Below are positions 18,040 to 26,788 of a stretch of 64,000 nt of DNA, piece by piece. Source of the stretch: Riemerella anatipestifer_F (GTDB taxonomy: Bacteria; Bacteroidota; Bacteroidia; Flavobacteriales; Weeksellaceae); NCBI RefSeq assembly GCF_037861325.1, contig NZ_JAFELW010000003.1; one strand, 5' to 3'. Under the pieces are notes generated by a model. It made no database searches. It saw only the letters and a program-made list of their open reading frames with translations, and was not told the DNA's origin. Made by a program: the position numbers and the translations under genes. The stretch's first letter is position 1, and each line of letters starts with the position of its first letter.

Positions 18040-18930
18040 ATGAAGAAAATATTAGAGGGTATTTCGTTGTGTTGGTTTAGTTTAACCTTTTATATGATGG
18101 TTACGCTAGTTTTGGTGTTGTTGGTAAAACCCGATGGCTTTTTTCTTATGCCAATATTAGAAGGAAGATTTTATTTTTTTGCAGTGTTTTTAAGCTCTTT
18201 ATTTTTTGATAATCAACTGAAAAATTACCCAAAAATAAAAGTGCTAGTAAGCTGGTTGTTAGCCTATGCCTTTTTAGGTATGGTTTATAAGGAGACAGCA
18301 CAGCTCAATCTTATGTTTTTTGATAAAATAGATGATTGGTTGATTAAAATAGACTATCTTTTGTTTGGCTTTCAGCCCTCGCTAGAGTTTTCTAAAACTT
18401 TTGATTATCCTTGGTTTAGTGAGCTAATGTTCTTAGGGTACTTCTTCTATTACCTAATGCCTCTCATTGTGATGGGAATGCTTTTCAAGTACAAGCCTCA
18501 TCTACTGGAGTTTTTTGGTTCTTTATTGATAACAGCTTTTGTTACCTATTACACTATTTTTATTTTTGTTCCAGCAGAAGGACCACAGTTTTATTTCCCA
18601 TATCCTAGCAATACGGTAGAAGCCTATGGTCTTTTTGGAATGGCAGTGAAACAAATCCAGTTGATGGGCGAAGCTCCCACGGCGGCATTTCCTAGCTCTC
18701 ATGTGGGCGTGAGTGTGGTAGTTCTGATTTGGCTATTTAAACATTACAGAAAGTTATTTTTTTTAATATTACCGTTTACATTTATTCTTGTTTTCTCTAC
18801 GGTGTATATCAAAGCACATTATGCGGTAGATGTTTTAGCGGGAGGAGTTACAGGAGTATTAGTTTACTTGCTTAGTTCAAGTATGACTTTATTTTTTATA
18901 AAAAAACGACAACAATGGAAATCACTATAA
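18040..18930 (+). CDS. PAP2 superfamily membrane phosphatase (PAP2_3-like)
   Basis: About 296 residues, six or more membrane helices. Of the three phosphatase motifs, FPSSH (motif 2) and STVYIKAHYAVDVLAG (motif 3, with the catalytic histidine and its aspartate) are clear. The classical motif 1 KxxxxxxRP is not; instead FVPAEGPQFYFP stands there, as in the inositol-phosphoceramide-synthase-like PAP2_3 branch. A lipid or sugar-lipid phosphatase or phosphotransferase is therefore likely, substrate unknown. Its last 16 bases overlap the start of the next gene, so translation is probably coupled. Confidence 0.82.
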   Translation: MKKILEGISLCWFSLTFYMMVTLVLVLLVKPDGFFLMPILEGRFYFFAVFLSSLFFDNQLKNYPKIKVLVSWLLAYAFLGMVYKETAQLNLMFFDKIDDWLIKIDYLLFGFQPSLEFSKTFDYPWFSELMFLGYFFYYLMPLIVMGMLFKYKPHLLEFFGSLLITAFVTYYTIFIFVPAEGPQFYFPYPSNTVEAYGLFGMAVKQIQLMGEAPTAAFPSSHVGVSVVVLIWLFKHYRKLFFLILPFTFILVFSTVYIKAHYAVDVLAGGVTGVLVYLLSSSMTLFFIKKRQQWKSL

Positions 18931-20039
18931 AACAAGTAGAAGGTGCTAAAGAACTTAATACTTTTATTTACCTTCCAGAGAAGATACACCATAATCATGA
19001 GGAATGGTTACCTCCTCTCTACATAGACGAAGAGAAGTTTTTTAATCCTAAAAGAAACCCAGCATTTCAGCATAATGACACCATTCTATTATTAGCTTAC
19101 CAAAATGGAAAAGCAGTAGGGAGAATTATGGGGATTATACCACATGAGTATAACAAAAAACAAAACCTTAAAACAGCAAGATTTAGTTATTTTGAATGTT
19201 ATGAGGACGAAGCTATATTCTCGGCGTTATTAAAAGAGGTAGAGCAATGGGCGAAGTCTAAGGGCTGCGAAGAGCTTATCGGACCTATGGGGTTTTCCGA
19301 CAAAGAGCCTCAAGGGTTTCTTACTAAAGGATTCTCTGAACCTACGATGATGATTACCAATTCTAGCTTTGAGTATATGTCTAGAATGATTTTGGCTTCG
19401 GGGTACAGTTCTTTTGTGGAGTTGTGTCAATATGATGTTCCGCTAACTTCTAAAATTACCGAACGCTACGAGGCTTTTACGGAAAGAATACAAAGCAGAA
19501 TGAACATCACGGTGCATCAGTTCACTTCTACGAAACAGGTGAAGCCTTTTGTGAAGTCGGTGTTTAATCTTATCAATGCTACTTATCAAGAAATCTATGG
19601 TTTTACTTCCATTTCAGAGGAAGAAATGGACGAGTTTGCTAGCCGTTTTCTCCCATTATTAAATCCTAAGTTAATTAAAATCATTAGCGATGGTTCGGGG
19701 AGAGTAGTGGCGTTTGTGATAGCAATGGCAGACCTAAGCCAAGGGATTAAAAAGGCTAAAGGCAGGCTGTTGCCATTGGGTTGGTTCCATATTTTGAGAG
19801 CGTCTAAAACTTCTAAACGATTGGTGCTATTGTTAGGTGGTATTGCACCAGATTATCAAAACAAAGGTCTAGATGCGGTCTTGGCAACGCACCTTTTTGG
19901 TTCTGCGATTAAGCTAGGCTTTAAATCGGTAGATAGCCATCTGATTATGAAAGAAAATCACAAGATGCGTGCAGAGATAGAGCGTTTGCCTAACCACAGA
20001 ATGTACAAGGAGTACACTATTTATAAAAAGGAAATTTAG
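18915..20039 (+). CDS. GNAT-superfamily-like N-acyltransferase, unknown substrate
   Basis: 374 residues, soluble. The N-terminal region (ITIKQVEGAKELNTFIYLP, HEEWLPPL, GKAVGRIMGI) and the C-terminal part (LLLGGIAPDYQNKGLDAVLATHLF, SHLIMKENHKMRAEIERL) look like a GNAT fold with a Q/RxxG-type acyl-CoA loop (YQNKGL). Longer than simple GNATs. The ATG lies inside the end of the PAP2 gene (16-base overlap), pointing to a shared pathway, perhaps in lipid modification. The assignment rests on motif resemblance only. Confidence 0.6.
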   Translation: MEITIKQVEGAKELNTFIYLPEKIHHNHEEWLPPLYIDEEKFFNPKRNPAFQHNDTILLLAYQNGKAVGRIMGIIPHEYNKKQNLKTARFSYFECYEDEAIFSALLKEVEQWAKSKGCEELIGPMGFSDKEPQGFLTKGFSEPTMMITNSSFEYMSRMILASGYSSFVELCQYDVPLTSKITERYEAFTERIQSRMNITVHQFTSTKQVKPFVKSVFNLINATYQEIYGFTSISEEEMDEFASRFLPLLNPKLIKIISDGSGRVVAFVIAMADLSQGIKKAKGRLLPLGWFHILRASKTSKRLVLLLGGIAPDYQNKGLDAVLATHLFGSAIKLGFKSVDSHLIMKENHKMRAEIERLPNHRMYKEYTIYKKEI

Positions 20040-20048
20040 CGAAGCGGA

Positions 20049-20612
20049 TTACTTTCCATTAAAGCCCGTCATCGCATTTTGGATACCTGCAAATACAAAA
20101 GCCAAAGAAGCTTTAGTAAATTGTTCTAGGCGTTCTGGGAGTTTGCTTTGTTCTTCTTCAGTCCATTTGCCGAGTACATAATCCACTTGCTTACCTTCGG
20201 AGAAATTGGCAGAAATACCAAACCTTAATCTTGGGTAGTTTTGCGTTTGTAGGAGTTCTTGGATATTCTTTAGTCCGTTGTGTCCTGCGTCTGAGCCTTT
20301 CATTTTCATTCTAAGAGCACCGAAAGGCAAGGCTAAATCATCAGTGATGACAAGTAAATTTTCTAGCGGAATGTTCTCTTTTTTTATCCAAAACTTCACG
20401 GCGTTACCGCTTAAATTCATATAGGTGTCGGGCTTTAGTAATATTACTTTTCTACCCTTATATTTACCCTCTGCTACCCAGCCAAAGTTAGCTGTTTTAA
20501 AAGGAGCCTCTATGCTTTCTGCAATTTTTTCTACAACTTTAAAGCCTACATTGTGGCGAGTTTCTGTGTACTCATCTCCTTTGTTGCCAAGCCCTACGAT
20601 AAGATACTTCAT
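20049..20612 (-). CDS. pth: Peptidyl-tRNA hydrolase
   Basis: Releases peptides from peptidyl-tRNA that drops off ribosomes. 187 residues, normal size. Key residues: N10 in LVGLGN, H20 in TRHNVGF, N66 in TYMNLSG, and D91/D92 in VITDDLALPFG. Convergent with the GNAT-like gene (9 bases between stops). A -7 box TATATTTG lies 20 bases upstream. Confidence 0.95.
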   Translation of the reverse strand: MKYLIVGLGNKGDEYTETRHNVGFKVVEKIAESIEAPFKTANFGWVAEGKYKGRKVILLKPDTYMNLSGNAVKFWIKKENIPLENLLVITDDLALPFGALRMKMKGSDAGHNGLKNIQELLQTQNYPRLRFGISANFSEGKQVDYVLGKWTEEEQSKLPERLEQFTKASLAFVFAGIQNAMTGFNGK

Positions 20613-20632
20613 TAATGTTTTCTTTGCTTTTG

Positions 20633-20640
20633 CAAATATA
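20633..20640 (-). promoter_or_regulatory. -7 promoter element of pth
   Basis: TATATTTG on the minus strand, 20 bases before ATG 20612. Confidence 0.55.
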
Positions 20641-20718
20641 GTGAGATTTTCATAGTCATTTTGGTTAACAATGAGTATTTTAATTTTAAATAAACACGAT
20701 TTATTTTCTAATAAACAA

Positions 20719-20772
20719 GAAATTTTGTCTCTATTTGTTTGGTTTAAAGGTGTAAAGTAGGAAATTTTGTCT
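20719..20772 (+). repeat. Direct repeat GAAATTTTGTCT upstream of clpB
   Basis: Identical 12-mers at 20719-20730 and 20761-20772, 42 bases apart (about four DNA turns), 88-141 bases before the clpB start. No TAnnTTTG box is evident close to clpB, so these may be part of a special regulatory region. Function inferred only. Confidence 0.5.
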
Positions 20773-20859
20773 TGTTTTTTTGGGCTTTTTATGATAGAAC
20801 GCTTTTTGTTAACCTCAGAGTGTAAAAATAAAGTTTAAACAAAAATCACATATATCATT

Positions 20860-23451
20860 ATGAATTTAAATCAGTTTACAGTAAAATCACAAGAGGTGAT
20901 TCAGAAGGCACAGCAGTTAGCTATGGCGTTCGGACACCAAAGTATAGAACCTCAGCATATTTTGGAGGGTATTTTTGAAAGCGATGATACCATTTCTAGC
21001 TTTCTACTAAAAAAATCAGAAGCAGATGCTACTCTCATTAGAGAGCGTAACAGGCAAAATTTAGAAACTCTTCCTAAGGTAGAAGGTGGTAGTTTGTATC
21101 TTTCTCAAGCAGGTAATAGAGTGCTTTTGGAAGCTCCTAATTTGGCTAAAAAAATGGGAGACGAATATGTTACCATAGAGCATCTTTGGTTGGCTTTAAT
21201 AGAGGTTTCGTCTTCGGTATCTTCTTTACTTAAAGATATGGGGATTACCAAGGCTTTGCTAGAAGCAGGAATAAAAGAGCTTAGGAAAGGGAGTAAGGCT
21301 ACTTCGGCGAGTTCGGAGGAAACTTATCAAAGTTTGAGTAAGTACGCTAAGAATTTTAATGAACTCGCTGCGGAGGGTAAACTAGACCCTGTAATTGGTA
21401 GAGATGAGGAAATCCGCCGTGTATTGCAAATTCTTTCTAGGAGAACCAAAAACAATCCTATCCTTATAGGAGAGCCTGGAGTTGGTAAAACCGCTATTGC
21501 TGAAGGGATTGCACATAGGATTATTTCGGGAGATGTACCAGAAAACCTAATGGATAAAACGCTTTATTCCTTAGATATGGGGGCGTTGGTTGCAGGGGCT
21601 AAGTACAAAGGAGAGTTTGAAGAGCGTCTGAAATCTGTGGTTAATGAAGTAACAAAGTCAGATGGACAAATCATACTCTTTATAGATGAAATACACACTT
21701 TAGTAGGTGCTGGAGGGGGAGAAGGAGCCATGGATGCAGCTAATATCCTAAAACCAGCTTTGGCTAGAGGAGAGCTTAGAGCCATAGGAGCAACGACGCT
21801 TAACGAGTATCAAAAATATTTTGAAAAAGATAAAGCATTGGAGCGTCGTTTCCAAAAAGTGATGGTGGAAGAACCAGACACGGAGTCGGCAATTTCTATT
21901 TTGAGAGGGATTAAGGATAAGTACGAATTCCATCATAAAATCAGGATTAAAGATGAAGCTATTATCGCTGCGGTGGAAATGTCTCAGCGTTATATATCAG
22001 ACCGTTTTCTTCCAGACAAAGCTATTGACTTGATAGACGAGGCTTCTTCTAAACTAAGAATGGAAATCAACTCCAAGCCTGAAGAGTTGGATATTCTAGA
22101 TAGAAAATTGATGCAGCTAGAGATAGAACTCGCTGCAATTTCTAGAGAAGGTAACCAAACTAAAATAGACCACCTTAAAGAGGATATAGCTAAGGTAACC
22201 GAGGAAAGAAACGAAATCAATGCCAAGTGGCTACAAGAAAAGCAAAAGTCTGAAGATTTAACTCAGATTAAAAAAGATATCGAGGCGTTGAAACTAGAAG
22301 CGGAAAGAGCTCAAAGATTAGGCGACTATGCCAAGGTTTCAGAAATTCAGTATGGTAAGTTAAGGGAAAAAGAGGAGGAGCTTCGTAAGATAGAACTCCT
22401 TATGCAGAATAACCAAAATGAACTTATTAAAGAAGAGGTAACGGCAGAGCATATTTCCGAAGTTATTTCTAAATGGACGGGGATTCCTGTAACAAAGCTA
22501 CTCCAAAGCGAGAGAGAAAAATTACTTCACCTAGAAGACGAGCTTCACAAAAGAGTAGTAGGGCAAGAGGAAGCTATAGAAGCGGTAGCTAATGCTATCA
22601 GAAGAAACCGTGCAGGGCTTAATGATGAGAAGAAACCAATTGGCTCATTTCTGTTTTTAGGGACTACGGGAGTAGGTAAAACCGAATTGGCAAAAGCATT
22701 AGCAGAGTTCCTATTTGATGATGAAAATAATATGACCCGTATTGATATGAGTGAATATCAGGAGCGTCATTCGGTGTCTAGATTGGTGGGTGCTCCTCCA
22801 GGGTATGTAGGCTATGATGAGGGCGGGCAACTTACGGAAGCAGTAAGAAGAAGACCTTATTCGGTAGTACTTTTAGATGAGATAGAAAAGGCTCACCCTG
22901 ATGTATTCAATACCTTATTGCAGGTATTAGACGACGGAAGGCTTACGGATAATAAAGGTCGTTTCGTGAATTTCAAAAACACCATCGTGATTATGACTTC
23001 TAACTTAGGTTCTCATATTATCCAAGAAAATTTTGAAGGGCTTACAGAAGAAAATCAGGAAGAAATAGTTTCTAAAACTAAAGAGGAAGTTTTTGGAGTG
23101 CTTAAACAATCGTTGCGTCCAGAGTTTATCAATAGGATAGATGAGGTGGTGCTCTTCCAACCACTTAATAAGAAGGAAATAGGTAAGATTATACAATACT
23201 TATTGAGAGGCTTTAATAAGATGTTGGAAAAGAAAAATATCATTTTAACATCTACCGAAGATGCATTAAATTACATTAGAGAGAAAGGTTATGACCCTTC
23301 GTTTGGGGCAAGACCGCTCAAGAGATTGTTGCAACAGGAAGTGCTTAACCAACTTTCTAAAGAAATTCTTGCAGGTAATGTGAACGATGGCGACCGCATT
23401 ATTTTAGACTACTTCAAAGAGAGTGGGCTGGTATTTAGACAAGCGGAGTAG
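20860..23451 (+). CDS. clpB: ClpB disaggregase chaperone
   Basis: Hsp100 ATPase that pulls proteins out of aggregates with DnaK. 863 residues. Clp-N domain (1-145), first AAA+ domain with Walker A GEPGVGKT near 204 and Walker B LFIDEIH, the coiled-coil middle domain (about 400-525), and a second AAA+ with GTTGVGKT near 605, and the C-terminal FGARPLKR sensor-2. The middle domain distinguishes it from ClpC/ClpA. Upstream region carries a 12-bp direct repeat instead of a standard promoter. Terminator follows. Confidence 0.97.
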   Translation: MNLNQFTVKSQEVIQKAQQLAMAFGHQSIEPQHILEGIFESDDTISSFLLKKSEADATLIRERNRQNLETLPKVEGGSLYLSQAGNRVLLEAPNLAKKMGDEYVTIEHLWLALIEVSSSVSSLLKDMGITKALLEAGIKELRKGSKATSASSEETYQSLSKYAKNFNELAAEGKLDPVIGRDEEIRRVLQILSRRTKNNPILIGEPGVGKTAIAEGIAHRIISGDVPENLMDKTLYSLDMGALVAGAKYKGEFEERLKSVVNEVTKSDGQIILFIDEIHTLVGAGGGEGAMDAANILKPALARGELRAIGATTLNEYQKYFEKDKALERRFQKVMVEEPDTESAISILRGIKDKYEFHHKIRIKDEAIIAAVEMSQRYISDRFLPDKAIDLIDEASSKLRMEINSKPEELDILDRKLMQLEIELAAISREGNQTKIDHLKEDIAKVTEERNEINAKWLQEKQKSEDLTQIKKDIEALKLEAERAQRLGDYAKVSEIQYGKLREKEEELRKIELLMQNNQNELIKEEVTAEHISEVISKWTGIPVTKLLQSEREKLLHLEDELHKRVVGQEEAIEAVANAIRRNRAGLNDEKKPIGSFLFLGTTGVGKTELAKALAEFLFDDENNMTRIDMSEYQERHSVSRLVGAPPGYVGYDEGGQLTEAVRRRPYSVVLLDEIEKAHPDVFNTLLQVLDDGRLTDNKGRFVNFKNTIVIMTSNLGSHIIQENFEGLTEENQEEIVSKTKEEVFGVLKQSLRPEFINRIDEVVLFQPLNKKEIGKIIQYLLRGFNKMLEKKNIILTSTEDALNYIREKGYDPSFGARPLKRLLQQEVLNQLSKEILAGNVNDGDRIILDYFKESGLVFRQAE

Positions 23452-23482
23452 ATAATTAAGAATGTGATTTATAACAAAGACA

Positions 23483-23516
23483 AAAGCTTAGGTATTTAGT
23501 TGCCTAAGCTTTTTAT
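23483..23516 (+). terminator. Terminator between clpB and the GH3 gene
   Basis: Stem AAAGCTTAGG (23483-23492) with CCTAAGCTTT (23503-23512), then T-rich on the plus strand; the opposite side also has TTTTG, so it may serve both convergent genes. Confidence 0.75.
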
Positions 23517-23537
23517 TTAGGAATGTAGCGGCTGTTC

Positions 23538-25064
23538 TTAATTTTCGTTTTGAGTATTCATTTTGAGAATAGGATCTATGTATTCCCTATCGTTGCTCAG
23601 ACGAGGAACTTTGTTTTGTCCCCCTAGTTTTCCTCTACTTTCTAGCCAATCGTAAAATAAGTTGGCTCTAGCGATGTTAATCACGGGCTTTTTAAGCGTC
23701 ATATCATTATAACGCTTGGCTTCGTAGTCGGAATTGATGGATTTTAAAGTTTCATCAAACACCTTTTCAAAAGTTGTCATATCGTTAGGCATTTGGCTGA
23801 ACTCTATAACCCACTCGTGAGCCCCACTTTCACTTCCTTTCATAAAGATAGGAGCTGCGGTATAGTCGGTTATCTTAGCGGCAGTTACTTCACACGCTTT
23901 TTGCAAAGCCATTTCGGCATTATCAATCATTAATTCCTCCCCAAAAGCGTTGATGTAATGTTTGGTTCTGCCCGATATTTTGATGCGATAAGGGTCGGTG
24001 CTGGTAAATCTCACGGTGTCGCCTATTAAGTAACGCCAAAGCCCACCATTAGTGGTAATTACCACAGCATAGTTTTTACCTACTTCCACCTCTTCCAGCG
24101 GAATTGCTTTAAGATTGGTCTCAGAAAAATGTTCCATAGGGATAAACTCGTAGAAAATCCCATAATCTAGCATTAGTAACATTTCATCACTATCAGACCT
24201 ATCCTGAATACCGAAAAACCCTTCGGAAGCGTTGTAAATTTCGTAATAATTAATGTCTTTACCAATGAGCTCCTTGTATTGTTCTCTATAAGGCTTAAAG
24301 CTAATTCCTCCGTGGAAAAACACTTCTAAATTAGGCCAAAGTTCAGAGATGGAACCTTTGCCTGTTTTTTTTAAGATGCGTTGTAATAGCACCATCATCC
24401 AGCTAGGAACTCCTGTAAGACTTCCCACATCTTCTTGCCTTACTTCGGATACGATAGCTTTCAGTTTAGTTTCCCACTCGGACATTAGTGAGGTTTTTTT
24501 GCTAGGCGTGGTGGTAATTTCTACCCAAAAAGGCAAATTCTCTATTAAAATCGCCGATAAATCTCCAAACTTGGTATTGAAATCTTCGTATAGTTCCGAA
24601 CTTCCTCCCAGTCTTAAATTTTTATATTGAAATAAAGTATTCTCTGGGTGGTTGTTAGCGTAGATAGACACTAAGTCTTTCCCTGCTTTGAAGTGGCAAT
24701 CCTCTAGACTTTCATCAGAAATGGGAATAAATTTACTTTTAGCATTAGTGGTTCCAGAAGACTTTGCGAATTTTCTAATGTAGCCATTCCATATTACATC
24801 TTTTTCGCCTTTCCTTGCCCTTTCTATATAAGGTTCAAAATCTTCATAGGTTACAATGGGAACTTGATTACAAAAGTCCTGATAACTAGAAATATTTTTA
24901 AATCCGTATTCTTTTCCATACACCGTTTCTTCGGCTTTGAATAGTTGTGAAAAAAGAATACCCTTTTGTGTTTCTATAGGATGCTTAATAAAATTTTGTA
25001 TCTGATCCATTCTTTGGCGAATGAACCAGTTTACCACTGTATTGAAGAGAACCTTTGTTGCCAT
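23538..25064 (-). CDS. GH3 family acyl-acid-amido synthetase-like protein
   Basis: 508 residues from ATG 25064; the TTG at 25073 is inside the -7 box. Adenylate-forming fold: SSGTTNAKSKFIP (about 102-114) is the phosphate-binding motif and YEIYNASEGFFG the second core motif; GGLWRYLIGDTVRFTS and the C-terminal KISGRTKHYINAFGEEL complete the family pattern. Plant GH3 enzymes join amino acids to hormones by ATP activation. Members are common in Bacteroidota, where the substrate is unknown; an amide-linked lipid or acid product is possible but not shown. Divergent from gltX. Confidence 0.88.
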   Translation of the reverse strand: MATKVLFNTVVNWFIRQRMDQIQNFIKHPIETQKGILFSQLFKAEETVYGKEYGFKNISSYQDFCNQVPIVTYEDFEPYIERARKGEKDVIWNGYIRKFAKSSGTTNAKSKFIPISDESLEDCHFKAGKDLVSIYANNHPENTLFQYKNLRLGGSSELYEDFNTKFGDLSAILIENLPFWVEITTTPSKKTSLMSEWETKLKAIVSEVRQEDVGSLTGVPSWMMVLLQRILKKTGKGSISELWPNLEVFFHGGISFKPYREQYKELIGKDINYYEIYNASEGFFGIQDRSDSDEMLLMLDYGIFYEFIPMEHFSETNLKAIPLEEVEVGKNYAVVITTNGGLWRYLIGDTVRFTSTDPYRIKISGRTKHYINAFGEELMIDNAEMALQKACEVTAAKITDYTAAPIFMKGSESGAHEWVIEFSQMPNDMTTFEKVFDETLKSINSDYEAKRYNDMTLKKPVINIARANLFYDWLESRGKLGGQNKVPRLSNDREYIDPILKMNTQNEN

Positions 25065-25070
25065 ACCGAG

Positions 25071-25078
25071 CAAAGATA
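25071..25078 (-). promoter_or_regulatory. -7 promoter element of the GH3 gene
   Basis: TATCTTTG, ending 6 bases before ATG 25064; predicts a leader of only a few bases. Confidence 0.6.
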
Positions 25079-25189
25079 ATACTTTTTCTGTTTTGTTTGG
25101 GTATCATAAGAACCCACAAATATCAATTTCATAAATTCTTTTTGTGCCAAAAAACTTCAATAATATTAGAAACTTGCGTTTACATTCTG

Positions 25190-25197
25190 TAAATTTG
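25190..25197 (+). promoter_or_regulatory. -7 promoter element of gltX
   Basis: TAAATTTG, 26 bases before ATG 25224. No convincing -33 found. Confidence 0.5.
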
Positions 25198-25223
25198 CTG
25201 TTTCAAAAAAGAATTATCAAAAT

Positions 25224-26735
25224 ATGGAAAAAGTACGCGTTCGTTTTGCACCAAGTCCTACAGGAGCTTTACATTTGGGAGGTGTAAGAACGGCATTATA
25301 CGACTATTTGTTTGCAAAACATCATGGAGGCGATTTTGTCCTTAGAATAGAAGATACCGACTCTGCTAGATATGTGGAAGGTGCTGAAGAATACATTATG
25401 GAGGCATTAGAATGGTGTGGTATCGTCCCTGATGAAAGCCCTAAACATGGTGGTCCTTATGCTCCATACAGACAGTCGGAACGAAGAGCCATCTATGACC
25501 AATATACTGACCAAATATTAAAAACAGATTATGCTTACATCGCTTTTGATACTCCAGAAGAGTTAGATGCTATTCGAAAAGAGTTTGAAAGCAGAGGTGA
25601 AGTTTTCGCCTATAATTACAGAACTCGTGGCAGACTTAGAAATAGCATCAGCCTTCCTAAAGAAGAGGTAGAGCAACTACTTGCTGAAAATACGCCTTAT
25701 GTGGTAAGGTTTAAAATGCCTGTGGACAGAATTGTAAGCCTTAAAGATATCATCAGAGGGGATTTCAGCGTAAATACCAACGACTTAGACGATAAAGTTT
25801 TAGTTAAAAACGACGGAATGCCAACCTATCATTTCGCTAATATTATTGATGACCACGAAATGAAAATTACCCATGTGATTAGAGGAGAAGAGTGGTTACC
25901 GTCTATGGCGTTGCATGTACTCTTATATGAAGCTATGGGTTGGGACGCTCCCGAATTCGCTCATTTATCACTGATATTAAAGCCTGAAGGCAAAGGTAAA
26001 TTAAGTAAAAGAGATGGAGCTAAATTTGGGTTCCCTGTTTTCCCATTAGATTTCCAGGACCCCGAAAGCGGAGAAGTTTGGAAAGGGTACAGAGAATCTG
26101 GCTATTTCCCAGAGGCGTTTATAAATATGGTAGCCCTCCTCGGCTGGACTCCAGCAGACGATAAAGAAATTTTATCTATGGAAGAGATGGTGCAGGAGTT
26201 TGACCTCTACAAAGTACACAAAGCAGGTGCTAGATTTAGTTTAGACAAAGCGAAGTGGTTCAACCATCAATATCTACAACAAAAATCTAACGACCAACTT
26301 TTGGAAGAATTAAAACAAATAGAAGGCGTTAATTCTAAACAAATTTCTGATGAGGTACTACTGAAAATAGTTTCTCTAATGAAAGAAAGAGCCACTTTTG
26401 TAAAGGATATCTACGAGGAAGGAAAATTCTTTTTTGAAGCCCCTCAATCTTTTGATGAGAAAGCTGTTAAAAAAGCTTGGAAGGAAGATACTCACGAAGT
26501 AATGTCTGTTCTAGTAACTGTACTAGAAGCTATTTCTTTCGATACGGAAACCATCAAAAATGCCATTCACGACTTTGCAACAGAGAAATCTTTAGGTATG
26601 GGTAAAGTGATGATGCCTTTGCGTTTGGCACTCGTTGGGGAGCTAAAAGGTCCCGATGTACCAGATTTGATGACAATCATTGGCAAAGAAGAAAGCCTTA
26701 ACAGATTAAAAAAGGCGTTGGAGGTTTTAAAGTAA
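25224..26735 (+). CDS. gltX: Glutamyl-tRNA synthetase
   Basis: Class I synthetase charging tRNA-Glu. 503 residues. HIGH-like motif HLGG at 17-20 after FAPSPTGAL, and KLSKRDG as the KMSKS motif in the catalytic domain; the C-terminal third is the helical anticodon-binding domain. Length is normal for a discriminating or non-discriminating GluRS; which of the two cannot be told here. Confidence 0.96.
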   Translation: MEKVRVRFAPSPTGALHLGGVRTALYDYLFAKHHGGDFVLRIEDTDSARYVEGAEEYIMEALEWCGIVPDESPKHGGPYAPYRQSERRAIYDQYTDQILKTDYAYIAFDTPEELDAIRKEFESRGEVFAYNYRTRGRLRNSISLPKEEVEQLLAENTPYVVRFKMPVDRIVSLKDIIRGDFSVNTNDLDDKVLVKNDGMPTYHFANIIDDHEMKITHVIRGEEWLPSMALHVLLYEAMGWDAPEFAHLSLILKPEGKGKLSKRDGAKFGFPVFPLDFQDPESGEVWKGYRESGYFPEAFINMVALLGWTPADDKEILSMEEMVQEFDLYKVHKAGARFSLDKAKWFNHQYLQQKSNDQLLEELKQIEGVNSKQISDEVLLKIVSLMKERATFVKDIYEEGKFFFEAPQSFDEKAVKKAWKEDTHEVMSVLVTVLEAISFDTETIKNAIHDFATEKSLGMGKVMMPLRLALVGELKGPDVPDLMTIIGKEESLNRLKKALEVLK

Positions 26736-26758
26736 AATCTCTTTTATTAAAAAATTAT

Positions 26759-26766
26759 TAAATTTG
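26759..26766 (+). promoter_or_regulatory. -7 promoter element of accA
   Basis: TAAATTTG, 22 bases before ATG 26789. Confidence 0.5.
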
Positions 26767-26788
26767 AACGGTAAATTATCTCATCAAT

